From positions 248,001 to 312,000 of the forward strand of contig CAWCBA010000005.1 in NCBI GenBank assembly GCA_963793675.1: a stretch of DNA of 64,000 bases, given 5' to 3'. The notes beneath the pieces were generated by a model that was not told the DNA's origin, made no database searches, and saw only the letters and a list, made by a program, of their open reading frames with translations. The position numbers were made by a program, and so were the translations under genes. Positions 34,462 through 43,101 of the stretch are shown here, in pieces; the stretch's first letter is position 1, and every line of letters begins with the position of its first letter. The DNA comes from RPQJ01 sp963793675 (lineage in GTDB: Bacteria; Pseudomonadota; Gammaproteobacteria; Steroidobacterales; Steroidobacteraceae).

Positions 34462-35809
34462 CTTCGTTCTCCCAGCGCGCGCAGGATTCCGTTCGCCTTC
34501 GCGCGGGTTTCCGCCAGTTCAGCCTCGGGTATGGAGTCTGCCACGATGCCGGCCCCGGTCCGAAATCCGATCTCACCGCCGCGCACTGTCAGCGTGCGGA
34601 TCAGGATATTGAGGTCCATGGCGCCGTTCAGGTCGAGGTACCCGAGCGACCCGGTGTACGCGTCGCGCGGCTCGCGCTCGAGCCCTGCGAGCAGGCCCAT
34701 GCACCGCACTTTGGGGCAACCGGTGATCGTCCCTCCCGGGAACACGGCGGCGATCGCCTGGCCCGGGGTCACGTCGTCGCGCAGCACGCCGCGCACGTTC
34801 GAGACGATGTGGTGCACCGTCGCGTAGGTCTCGATGGTCATGAACTCGTCGACCTCGACGGTGCCGCCGCGGCAGATGCGACCGAGGTCGTTGCGCTCGA
34901 GATCCACCAGCATGATGTGCTCGGCGCGTTCCTTTTCGTTGAGCTTGAGTTCGCTCTTGAGCGCCGCGTCGGCCACATCGTCCCGCCCCCGCGGACGTGT
35001 ACCGGCAATGGGGCGGGTGCTGGCGATGCCGTCCTGCAGTTGCAGCAGGCGCTCGGGGGACGAACTCAGCAGCGCGAAATCGCCGAACTGTGCGAGCGCG
35101 GCGAAAGGTGCCGGGTTCGCGCGCCGCAGCGCCTGGTAAAGGTCCGACACCGTGGCGCCCGGCGCCAGGCCGGCGCGCCAGGAGCGCGAGAGATTGGCCT
35201 GGTAGACGTCGCCGCGTGCGATGGCGTCGAGCACCTCGTGCACACCATCGAGGAACACCTGCGGCTCCTGCTCTTCGACCGCGGTGGCCAGCGCGGCGGG
35301 TGGAATCCGCTTTTCCGCGCTGGCGATGGCGGCGACATCGGCACGGACCTGCTCGCGCAGCTGCTCCAGGACCCCGGCTTCACGCGCGACGATGCGAACC
35401 TCGCGGGTCCGCCGGTCACGCATCAACGCGCCACGCATGCGCCAGGCCACCGCACGCGGCAGGTGCGAGTGCAGGCAGGCGCAGCGTCGGTTCGATCTCG
35501 CCCGCAAGCTCGTAGCCGAGGTAGAGGAACCAACCGTCGGCGAACACGGTCCCGCTCGGGACGGCGTTGCCCGTGCCGCGTTCACGGGCCACCCAGCGGT
35601 CGAGCGCGTCGAGAAACCGGCCACCCGAGGCCGCTTCGAGCGACGTCGCCCGTCAGCCCGCCGTCAGGCGCTTGCGCCAGCTTTTCGCCGGGTAACGCGA
35701 AAAGGACGTCGTGACGCCCCAGCGGCTCTGCGCCGCTCACGCTCTCGAGCAGGACGGGATAACGGGCGGGAAAGCGCTCGTGCAGCGCGAGCAGGTCGGC
35801 TTCGCGCAT
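34458..35809 (-). CDS. pabB: Aminodeoxychorismate synthase component I (two frameshifts)
   Basis: The gene starts at ATG 35809 (MREADLLALHERFPARYPVL). It needs frame changes near 35650 and 35455: the middle frame reads SLEAASGGRFLDALDRWV and DGWFLYLGYELAGEIEP. The chorismate-binding domain is complete: YQANLSRSW, SSSPERLLQLQ, AEHIMLVDLERNDLGRI, GGTITGCPKVRCMGLL and GSLGYLDLNGAMDLNI. Joined length is about 450 residues. The signature near STRPIAGTRPRG has Ala where Escherichia coli PabB has the Lys of PIKGT; this is more typical of TrpE, but the pabC overlap argues for PabB. It makes 4-amino-4-deoxychorismate with a glutaminase partner encoded elsewhere. Confidence 0.85.
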
Positions 35810-35830
35810 GGCTGGAGGCGGCTCGCGCGC

Positions 35831-37075
35831 TCAGCCGAGCGCGCGGAAGATCAGGCTGCCGTTCGTGCCACCGAAGCCGAACGAGTTCGACAGCGCGATG
35901 CGGACCGGCGCCTGGCGCGCAGCACCCGGCACGAAGTCGAGGTCGCACTCCGGGTCCGGGTGCTCGAGATTGATCGTCGGCGGCAGCACGCCGTCGCGGA
36001 TCGCGAGGATCGAGAAGATCGCTTCGACGACGCCCGCGGCCCCGAGCAGATGACCCGTCATCGACTTGGTCGAGCTCACCGCGACCTTGCGCGAGTGCTC
36101 GCCGAGCGTGCGCTTGATCGCCACCGTCTCGGCGCGATCGCCGAGTTCGGTCGAGGTGGCGTGCGCGTTGATGTAGTCGACCGCTTCGGGATTGATCTCG
36201 GCATCGCGGATGGCCGCGGTCATCGCGAGCCGTGCGCCTTCACCGTCTTCGGGCGGCGCCGTGATGTGGTGCGCGTCACCGCTCATGCCGAAGCCGACCA
36301 GCTCCGCATAGATCTGTGCGCCGCGCGCCTTCGCGTGCTCGTACTCTTCGAGGACGATGGCGCCGCCGCCTTCGGCCATCACGAAACCGTCGCGGTCCTT
36401 GTCCCACGGACGGCTTGCGCGTGCGGGCTCGTCGTTGCGCAGGGACAGCGCACGCGCCTGGCAGAAGCTGCCGACGCCTAGCGGCGTGAACGCCATCTCG
36501 GAACCGCCCGCAACCATGATGTCGGCGTCACCGTACTGGATCAGGCGGCAGGCCAGGCCGATCGAGTGCGTCGAAGTCGTGCACGCGGTGACCAACGCGA
36601 TGTTCGGTCCCCGCAGGCCGTGATGGATCGACACCTGCCCGGCGGCCGCGTTGATGATGCTGCCGGGGATGAAGAACGGCGAAATCTTGCGCGGTGTCTT
36701 CGCTTCGAGCCACTTTGCCGTGTTCTCTTCGATGGTCGAAAGCCCGCCGATGCCGGCGCCCATGGCGACGCCGATGCGCGCGCAGTTGGCCGCGGTGACC
36801 TCGAAGCCGGAATCCTTGATGGCCTGCGTGGCGGAGGCGACGCCGAACGGCACGAACGGATCGAATTTCCGCACGTCCTTGGGCGCCATGTACTCCTCGG
36901 CATTGAAGTCCTTCGCCTGCCCGCCGATGCGGACCGGGAAAGCGCTCAGGTCCATCTTGTCGATGAGGCCGATGCCGCTGCGACCGTTCACCACGCCTTC
37001 CCAGGCGGTCGCGACCGTGCTGCCGAGCGGGGAAACGATGCCTAAACCTGTGACGACGACTCTGCGCCTGGACAA
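35831..37075 (-). CDS. fabF: Beta-ketoacyl-ACP synthase II
   Basis: The protein has 414 residues. The thiolase-fold triad is complete: Cys in VTACTTSTHSIG, His in INAHATSTELGD and His in STKSMTGHLLGAAG. The C-terminal motif ALSNSFGFGGTNGSLIF is also present. It elongates acyl chains on ACP. It follows acpP by 75 bases and precedes pabB by 21, so the fatty acid and folate genes are in one run. Confidence 0.96.
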   Translation of the reverse strand: MSRRRVVVTGLGIVSPLGSTVATAWEGVVNGRSGIGLIDKMDLSAFPVRIGGQAKDFNAEEYMAPKDVRKFDPFVPFGVASATQAIKDSGFEVTAANCARIGVAMGAGIGGLSTIEENTAKWLEAKTPRKISPFFIPGSIINAAAGQVSIHHGLRGPNIALVTACTTSTHSIGLACRLIQYGDADIMVAGGSEMAFTPLGVGSFCQARALSLRNDEPARASRPWDKDRDGFVMAEGGGAIVLEEYEHAKARGAQIYAELVGFGMSGDAHHITAPPEDGEGARLAMTAAIRDAEINPEAVDYINAHATSTELGDRAETVAIKRTLGEHSRKVAVSSTKSMTGHLLGAAGVVEAIFSILAIRDGVLPPTINLEHPDPECDLDFVPGAARQAPVRIALSNSFGFGGTNGSLIFRALG

Positions 37076-37150
37076 GCTGGGTTCCCCCGAAGATTCACTG
37101 AAACAATGTTGCAGGACCGCCTTCCGTGGCGGCCCGGCACGAGGTGCCGC

Positions 37151-37393
37151 TCAGGCCTGGGTGCGGCGCTCGTTGATGTAGTCGATAGCCTGCTGGACGG
37201 TCGTGATCTTCTCGGCGTCCTCGTCGGGAATTTCGGTCTCGAATTCCTCTTCGAGCGCCATCACGAGTTCGACAGTGTCGAGCGAGTCCGCACCGAGGTC
37301 GTCGACGAAGGAGGACTCGTTGGTGACTTCCTCTTCCTTGACGCCCAGTTGCTCGGCGACGATCGCCTTTACTCGCTGTTCAATACTGCTCAT
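37151..37393 (-). CDS. acpP: Acyl carrier protein
   Basis: The protein has 80 residues and is strongly acidic. The phosphopantetheine attachment Ser is in DDLGADSLDTVELVMALEEE. The start ATG at 37393 (MSSIEQRVKAIVAEQLG) matches the family; a longer frame would overlap the leader region. It lies between fabG and fabF with about 120 bases of leader, which may hold its own strong promoter. Confidence 0.97.
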   Translation of the reverse strand: MSSIEQRVKAIVAEQLGVKEEEVTNESSFVDDLGADSLDTVELVMALEEEFETEIPDEDAEKITTVQQAIDYINERRTQA

Positions 37394-37513
37394 TGTCGTA
37401 GGGATCCTTTGGAAGGAAACAAAATCTGCCGATCCGGGCCTGCAGGCGACCGGCATGGGGCGCGTATTCTATGTTAAGGCCGTGGCAAGGGTCCAATTAG
37501 CCAGAAACGCTAA

Positions 37514-38260
37514 TTAGATCATGTACATACCGCCGTTCACATGCAGGGTCTCGCCGGTGATGTAGGCCGCTTCGGGCCCCGCCAGGAAGGCTACGGCCGC
37601 CGCGATGTCCTCGGGCGACCCCAGGCGGCCGAGCGGAACCTGCGTCAGCAGCGAGGTTTTCTGGGCCTCGCCCAGGGCGTCCGTCATGTCGGTGACGATG
37701 AAGCCCGGGGCCACCACGTTCACCGTGATGTTGCGTGAGCCGACCTCGCGCGCAAGGCTCTTGCTGAAGCCGATCATGCCGGCCTTGGCCGCCGCATAGT
37801 TGGTCTGGCCGGCGTTGCCCATCACGCCGATGACGGACGCGATGTTCACGATCCGGCCTTTGCGCGCCTTCATCATTCCGCGCATGACGGCCTTGCAGGT
37901 ACGGTAAACCGCGGTCAAATCGGTATCGAGCACGGCCTGCCAGTCGTCAGCGCTCATGCGCATGAGCAGGCCGTCGCGCGTGATGCCGGCATTGTTGACG
38001 AGGATGGACGGCGTGCCCTCCGCCGCCTCCACGCCCTTGAGGCAGGCCTCGACGGCACCGGCGTCGGCGACGTCCAGCACCAGGCCACGTCCCGTAATGC
38101 CCGCCCCCTGGAGATAGGCATCGATGGTCTGCGCACCGGCTGCCGTCGTCGCGGTGCCCGCGATACGCGCCCCGCGCCTGCCGAGTTCCAGCGCGATGGC
38201 GCGGCCGATGCCGCGCGTGGCGCCGGTGATCAGGGCAAATTCGCCTGCCAGGCTGCTCAT
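37514..38260 (-). CDS. fabG: 3-oxoacyl-ACP reductase
   Basis: The protein has 248 residues. ATG 38260 overlaps the fabD stop and gives the usual N-terminus MSSLAGEFALITGATRGIGR with the NADP loop. Catalytic residues are Ser in VNIASVIGVMGNAGQ and Tyr/Lys in TNYAAAKAGMIGF. The C-terminus ends GETLHVNGGMYMI, as is typical. It performs the first reduction of each elongation cycle. Confidence 0.96.
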   Translation of the reverse strand: MSSLAGEFALITGATRGIGRAIALELGRRGARIAGTATTAAGAQTIDAYLQGAGITGRGLVLDVADAGAVEACLKGVEAAEGTPSILVNNAGITRDGLLMRMSADDWQAVLDTDLTAVYRTCKAVMRGMMKARKGRIVNIASVIGVMGNAGQTNYAAAKAGMIGFSKSLAREVGSRNITVNVVAPGFIVTDMTDALGEAQKTSLLTQVPLGRLGSPEDIAAAVAFLAGPEAAYITGETLHVNGGMYMI

Positions 38261-39204
38261 GAATTCTCTCCACAGGCGGCCAGCGCGGCCGTTATCGATG
38301 CCGTGTCTTCGAGCGCAAGCATCTTGAGCTCGGGCTTGCGCTCGATCCGGCGGTTGAGCGATGTCAGCACCTTGCCCGGCCCGCATTCGACAAAAGTGGT
38401 GGCGCCGCCCGCAAGCATGGCGCGAACGGTGTCAGCCCAGCGCACGGGTTTGAACAACTGTTCCTTGAGCGACTGGCGGATGCCTGCGGGCGAGTTGTGC
38501 TTGCGCACGTCAACGGTGTAGACGTCGGCGACGTTCGGCAGCCGCACGTCCACTGTTGCGAGCCTTTCCGCCAGTTGCTCCGCCGCGCCCACCATGAGGC
38601 TGCTGTGCGAAGGCACGCTGACCGGCAACAGCACCGCACGCTTGGCGCCACGGGCCTTGGCGGCTGCGATTGCCCGCTCCACCGCCGTCGCGTTGCCCGC
38701 GATGACGGTCTGGCCGGGAGCATTGAAATTCACCGGCTCGACCACTTCACCCTGCGCCGCCTCCCGGCAGGCTGCATCGAGATCCGCGTCCTCCAGCCCG
38801 AGGATTGCCGCCATCGCCCCCTGCCCCAGGGGTACAGCCTGCTGCATCACCTGACCGCGGAAGCGGACGACGTCGATGGCCGTCTTGAAGTCCAGCGCAT
38901 CCGAGCACACGAGCGCCGTGTATTCACCGAGGCTGTGTCCTGCCATCGCCACGGGCCGCGGCCCGCCGCGACCGATCCAGACCCGCCACGTTGCGACCCC
39001 GGCTGCCAGCATCGCCGGCTGCGTGCGCTCCGTCGAACCGAGATCGGCCTCGGGCCCGTCCTGGCAGAGTGCCCAGAGATCGTAGCCCAGCACGTCGCTC
39101 GCTTCGGCAAAGGTGGCGCGCACGACGGGCTCCGCCGCGCCGAGCTCGGCCAGCATGCCGACCGACTGGGACCCCTGCCCCGGAAAGACGAAAGCGAGTG
39201 TCAT
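38257..39204 (-). CDS. fabD: Malonyl-CoA-ACP transacylase
   Basis: The protein has 315 residues. It begins with FVFPGQGSQSVGMLAELG, carries the nucleophile Ser in MAGHSLGEYTALVC and the active-site His near SVPSHSSLM. It loads malonyl groups on ACP. It is the first fab gene here: the usual upstream rpmF, plsX and fabH are not in this place, and a rhombosortase gene lies 54 bases upstream instead. Confidence 0.95.
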   Translation of the reverse strand: MTLAFVFPGQGSQSVGMLAELGAAEPVVRATFAEASDVLGYDLWALCQDGPEADLGSTERTQPAMLAAGVATWRVWIGRGGPRPVAMAGHSLGEYTALVCSDALDFKTAIDVVRFRGQVMQQAVPLGQGAMAAILGLEDADLDAACREAAQGEVVEPVNFNAPGQTVIAGNATAVERAIAAAKARGAKRAVLLPVSVPSHSSLMVGAAEQLAERLATVDVRLPNVADVYTVDVRKHNSPAGIRQSLKEQLFKPVRWADTVRAMLAGGATTFVECGPGKVLTSLNRRIERKPELKMLALEDTASITAALAACGENS

Positions 39205-39258
39205 CGGCAGTGTTCCCCTGGTGACCGCTGGGCGGCCAGTCTTGATGCTGAGGCGTGA

Positions 39259-39888
39259 TTATAGCGATGGAGCCGCAGGGCGCTGCCGCCACAGCACCCA
39301 GAGTGCCGCCGCCGCGCCCCCGATGGCGCCGTAGGTATGCGCCTGGTGTACGACTGGCATTGCCAGCGTCGAGGCCGTGAACGGCAGCGGACCCACCAGG
39401 TGTTCCCAGCCGAGCTTGAGCGCAAACAGGCCCGCCACCAGGGCGGTGATGGCATCGGGCGTACGCCACAGCCAGGCACAGAGCCCGGCCGCCATCAATC
39501 CGTGCAGTACGCCGGAAAACCCTACGTACCACTCGAGTTCCGGCTCGAATGCGAGGAACCCGAGATCGACCGCGACGGTCGAAGCGATGAGGATGGCGAG
39601 CCAGCCGCGCAGGTCGAATTCCCTTGCGAAAAGCGCGGCCACCAGCGCCAGGCCAACCAGGTTCCAGGCGAGGTGCGTCAGGTCGTAATGGAAAAAATGG
39701 GCAGTGACGAGCCGCGCGTATTCGCCACCGCGCAGGATGGCGGCGCGGTCGTACGGCAGGGTCTCCCAGCCCCGGGCGCCGAGCGACTGGACCGCGACCA
39801 GCACGAGCGCGAGCACGAGCGGCGCGCGCCACGCGCGCGCGCCCAACTGCGCCAGTTGCACCAGTTGCGAGAGACGTCCCAGGTTCAT
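39259..39888 (-). CDS. rrtA: Rhombosortase (rhomboid-family intramembrane serine protease)
   Basis: The protein has 209 residues and about six membrane spans. The catalytic Ser is in YVGFSGVLHGLMAAG and the catalytic His in VHQAHTYGAIGGAAA; HFFHYDLTHLAWNLVGLALV is the loop seen in rhombosortases. These enzymes remove the C-terminal GlyGly-CTERM anchor from proteins exported by type II secretion. The divergent gspG gene, 70 bases away, supports that link. No GlyGly-CTERM substrate is encoded in the window. Confidence 0.83.
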   Translation of the reverse strand: MNLGRLSQLVQLAQLGARAWRAPLVLALVLVAVQSLGARGWETLPYDRAAILRGGEYARLVTAHFFHYDLTHLAWNLVGLALVAALFAREFDLRGWLAILIASTVAVDLGFLAFEPELEWYVGFSGVLHGLMAAGLCAWLWRTPDAITALVAGLFALKLGWEHLVGPLPFTASTLAMPVVHQAHTYGAIGGAAAALWVLWRQRPAAPSL

Positions 39889-39958
39889 GCGTGCGCCGGT
39901 TCCAGCGGCATGGGTTTGCTATGATCAGTGAAATTTACCGTCAACCACGGCACTCCAC

Positions 39959-40396
39959 ATGACATTTACCAGATTGCATCGCATGCGCGGCTTTACGCTG
40001 ATCGAGATCATGGTCGTCGTCGTGATCCTCGGCATCCTTGCCGCGCTGGTCGCGCCGAACGTGATCCGTCGCATCGACGATGCGCGCGTCACCAAGGCCA
40101 AGCAGGACATTCGCGCCTACGAGACGGCGCTCAACCTGTACCGGATGGACAACTTCCGCTACCCCACCACGGAGCAGGGCCTGCAGTCGCTCGTTACCCG
40201 CCCTGCCGACCCGAACATCAAGAACTGGAAGGAAGGCGGCTACATCGACGGCCTCAAGAAGGATCCGTGGGGCAACGACTACGCCTACATCGCACCGGGC
40301 ACCCGCGGCGACTACGATCTCTACACGCTCGGCGCCGACGGCCAGCCGGGCGGCGAAGGACCCGATGCCGACATCGGCAACTGGAACATCGAATAA
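39959..40396 (+). CDS. gspG: Type II secretion major pseudopilin GspG
   Basis: The protein has 145 residues. The prepilin peptidase site is RMRGFTLIEIMVVVVILG: cleavage after Gly, then the N-methylated Phe and Glu5. The calcium-site and disulfide-free C-terminus reads NDYAYIAPGTRGDYDLYTLG. It builds the pseudopilus that pushes substrates through the outer membrane. It is the first gene of a + strand gspGHIJKLMN run. Confidence 0.95.
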   Translation: MTFTRLHRMRGFTLIEIMVVVVILGILAALVAPNVIRRIDDARVTKAKQDIRAYETALNLYRMDNFRYPTTEQGLQSLVTRPADPNIKNWKEGGYIDGLKKDPWGNDYAYIAPGTRGDYDLYTLGADGQPGGEGPDADIGNWNIE

Positions 40397-40400
40397 CGCC

Positions 40401-40949
40401 GTGCCGCGGCTCGCAGCCGCACGCCGCACCTCGGGGTTCACCCTGCTCGAGGTGCTCGTCGTCGTCGTCATCATCGGCATCCTCACCTCGATGGCGGTGA
40501 TCTCCGTCCACGTGCTCGGCGGCGATCACGAGATGCAGCAGGAAGCCGAACGCCTGCAGGCCATCCTGCTGCAAACGCGTGAGGACGCCATCCTGCAGAG
40601 CCGCGACATCGGCATGCGGCTCGACGCGACGGGTTACGAGTTTCTGGCGTACGACGGCCGCGTCGAACGCTGGAACGCGGTCGAAGACGACCCCCTGCTG
40701 CGCGCGCGCTCGCTGCCCGAAGGCCTGCGGCTCTCGCTGCGGCTCGAGGGCCGCAATGTGCTCTTGAAGCCGCGCGAGCCGGCGACCGAGCGCGACCCCA
40801 TCCAGCCGCAGGTGATCCTGCAGGCGTCGGGCGAACAGGTTCCGTTCGACGTCGGCTTCGCGCGCGACGGCACCGACGAGCAGCGCCGCGTGAGCGGCAC
40901 GATCGATGGCAAGATCGAAGTGCACGACGACACCCGCGAAAAACGCTGA
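40401..40949 (+). CDS. gspH: Type II secretion minor pseudopilin GspH
   Basis: The protein has 182 residues from GTG 40401, four bases after gspG. The cleavage site SGFTLLEVLVVVVIIGILTS is followed by one long helix and a beta-rich globular domain. GspH sits near the pseudopilus tip. The reading frame is open further upstream across gspG, but the GTG gives the usual short leader. Confidence 0.9.
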   Translation: MPRLAAARRTSGFTLLEVLVVVVIIGILTSMAVISVHVLGGDHEMQQEAERLQAILLQTREDAILQSRDIGMRLDATGYEFLAYDGRVERWNAVEDDPLLRARSLPEGLRLSLRLEGRNVLLKPREPATERDPIQPQVILQASGEQVPFDVGFARDGTDEQRRVSGTIDGKIEVHDDTREKR

Positions 40950-40951
40950 CC

Positions 40952-41491
40952 ATGCGCCCCGCCGCCACTCGCTCACCTGCCCAGCGTGGCTTCACGCTGA
41001 TCGAAGTGCTGGCAGCGCTGGTCATCGTCGCGCTCGGCATGATCGCGGCGATCCAGGCCGTGACGCAGTCGGCACGCAACGGCACTTACCTGCGCGACAA
41101 GACGCTCGCGCACTGGATCGGCATGAACGTCCTGACCGAGCGGCGCCTGCAGGCGTCGCCGCCCGACATCGCCGAATCGACCGGCCGCGTCGAATTCGCG
41201 GACCAGCAATGGCAGTGGTCGATGACCGTCACGCAGACCCAGGTCGCCAGCCTGCGGCGCATCGACATCGCCGTGCGCCGCGCCGAAACGCCCGACGGCA
41301 CCCCGCTCGCCAGCGTCTCCGGCTTCTATGGCGAAGCCGTGGGCGGCGCCGGCGGCGGCGGTGCCGTGCCTTGGGCCGGTACAGGCGCACCCGGCACGGG
41401 TGGAGGCGAGGAAAATGCGGATGAATCCGCCCCGGCTCCGGGCAATCCGCCGGGCAAATCCCCGGGCCTGCCGACGGACGCCGAAGAATGA
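40952..41491 (+). CDS. gspI: Type II secretion minor pseudopilin GspI with long C-terminal tail
   Basis: The protein has 179 residues. The leader and cleavage site are QRGFTLIEVLAALVIVALG. The globular domain ends near residue 125 (DIAVRRAETPDGTPLASVSG). A further 50 residues are rich in Gly, Pro, Ala and Glu (GGAGGGGAVPW, then GNPPGKSPGLPTDAEE), which is unusual for GspI, normally about 120-130 residues. The stop overlaps gspJ by four bases. Confidence 0.92.
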   Translation: MRPAATRSPAQRGFTLIEVLAALVIVALGMIAAIQAVTQSARNGTYLRDKTLAHWIGMNVLTERRLQASPPDIAESTGRVEFADQQWQWSMTVTQTQVASLRRIDIAVRRAETPDGTPLASVSGFYGEAVGGAGGGGAVPWAGTGAPGTGGGEENADESAPAPGNPPGKSPGLPTDAEE

Positions 41492-42135
41492 GCATCGGCA
41501 GCGCCCGGCGCCGGCCTGCAGGCTTGCCGACCCGTGCGCGCGGCTTCACGCTGCTCGAAGTACTGGTGGCAATCGCCATTTTCGCGTTCGTCGGGGTGAT
41601 GGCGCTGTCGGGTTACACGCAACTGCAGAAGCAGACCGAGTACCAGCAGTTGCGTCTCGAACGCGTGCGCGAGGTGCAGCGCGCCGTGCAGACGCTGGCG
41701 CAGGATCTCACGCAGATCGAGCCGCGGCCGATTCGCGAGCCGATCGGCGACCAACGCGTGCCCGCCGTGCTGGCCGGCGAGTCGGTCGAATACAAGCTCG
41801 AGTTCACGCGGGCCGGCTGGATGAACACTGCAGGCCTGCCGCGCCCAACGCTGCAGCGCGTGGGGTATCGCCTGGACCAGGACGGCCTCTGGCGCGACCA
41901 CTGGCGCGTGCTCGATCGCACGCAGGTTTCCGAACCGGTGCGCGTGCGGCTCCTGAGCGGCGTGCGCTCGGTGAGGTTCCGCTTCATGTCGCCGTCGCTC
42001 GAGTGGGTCGAGCGCTGGCCACAGCTGGGCGGCAATCCGCTCGAGCAGGAACGGCTGCGGCCTGCCGCGATCGAGGTCACGCTCGACCTCGAGGACTGGG
42101 GCGAGATCAGGCGCGTCGTCGAGGTGGCGGGCTGA
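41488..42135 (+). CDS. gspJ: Type II secretion minor pseudopilin GspJ
   Basis: The protein has 215 residues. The cleavage site is RGFTLLEVLVAIAIFAFVG. The globular part has the conserved LVEVAQDLTQIEPRPIR-like region (QDLTQIEPRPIREPIGDQR) and the ending LDLEDWGEIRRVVEVAG. GspJ forms the tip complex with GspI and GspK. Overlaps with gspI and gspK indicate tight coupling. Confidence 0.93.
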   Translation: MSIGSARRRPAGLPTRARGFTLLEVLVAIAIFAFVGVMALSGYTQLQKQTEYQQLRLERVREVQRAVQTLAQDLTQIEPRPIREPIGDQRVPAVLAGESVEYKLEFTRAGWMNTAGLPRPTLQRVGYRLDQDGLWRDHWRVLDRTQVSEPVRVRLLSGVRSVRFRFMSPSLEWVERWPQLGGNPLEQERLRPAAIEVTLDLEDWGEIRRVVEVAG

Positions 42136-43097
42136 TGCAGCGGCAAGGCAGCGCAGCGTTCCCGGCACGCCAGCGTGGCGTCGCGCTGATCATGGCCGTG
42201 CTGATTGTCGCGCTCGCGACGATCCTCGCGGTCAACGTGACGTTCCGCGGCATGGTCGACCAGCGTCGCAGCGCCAACCTGTTTGCTCTCGACCAGGGTT
42301 TCGAAGTCGCGCTCGGGGCGGAAGCCTGGGCCGCAGACATCCTGCGCAAGGACGCACAGGACTCGCAGACAGATCATTACGGCGAGATCTGGGCCAAGTC
42401 GCTGTCGGCCCTCCCGATCGACGAAGGGGTCGGCACGGTCGAAGGTCGCATCGAGGACATGCAGGGCCGCTTCAACCTGAACAACCTCGTGTTCAGTGAC
42501 GGCACGACCAATGCAAAGGCGGTCAAGCAGCTCGAGCGCATGCTCGGCATGCTCGACCTCGAGCCGGCGTGGGCTGTAGCCATGGCGGACTGGATCGACG
42601 CCGATACCCAGCCAGGCTTTCCGGATGGCGCCGAAGACTCGGTCTACACGGGACTCGATCCCCCGCACCTCGCTGCCAACATGCCGATCACCCGCGCCAG
42701 CGAGCTCATGGTGCTGCCCGAGTTCGGCGCCGAGCGCTTTCGCCGCCTGCAGCCGTACGTGACGGCGCTGCCGGTCGGCACCAAGCTGAACGTCTGCACG
42801 GCGCCCGGCATCGTGCTCGACTCGCTCTCGGAGTCGCAGCGGCAGTTCAGCCTGAACCCCGAGGACCTGGCCAAGCGGCGCAAGGACGTCTGCTTTCCGA
42901 CGCTCGAAGACCTGCGCGGCACGCTGGGTCAGGCCGACTACGACCAGATCAAGGACACACTTTCGGAATCAAGCACTTACTTCCGCGCGACCGTATGGGT
43001 CACTATTGGCACTACCCAGTTCACCCTGTACAGTCTCCTCGCGCGCAGTGGGGCCGGACCCGTGCGGCCTGTCCTGCGCAGTTTCGGAGCCGAATGA
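42135..43097 (+). CDS. gspK: Type II secretion tip pseudopilin GspK
   Basis: The protein has 320 residues. ATG 42135 overlaps the gspJ stop by one base. The N-terminal site is RQRGVALIMAVLIVALATIL. GspK lacks Glu5, as usual for the tip subunit, and carries the large alpha domain (DMQGRFNLNNLVFSDGTTN, then SELMVLPEFGAERFRRLQPY). Two Cys (NVCTAPG, KDVCFPT) may form its disulfide. It caps the pseudopilus. Confidence 0.93.
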   Translation: MQRQGSAAFPARQRGVALIMAVLIVALATILAVNVTFRGMVDQRRSANLFALDQGFEVALGAEAWAADILRKDAQDSQTDHYGEIWAKSLSALPIDEGVGTVEGRIEDMQGRFNLNNLVFSDGTTNAKAVKQLERMLGMLDLEPAWAVAMADWIDADTQPGFPDGAEDSVYTGLDPPHLAANMPITRASELMVLPEFGAERFRRLQPYVTALPVGTKLNVCTAPGIVLDSLSESQRQFSLNPEDLAKRRKDVCFPTLEDLRGTLGQADYDQIKDTLSESSTYFRATVWVTIGTTQFTLYSLLARSGAGPVRPVLRSFGAE

Positions 43098-43101
43098 CCG
43101 T

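Noticed and set aside
34458..35809. Anthranilate synthase (trpE)
   Set aside because: The PIAGT signature is TrpE-like, but the ATGA overlap with pabC and the folate context favour pabB; kept as a finding.
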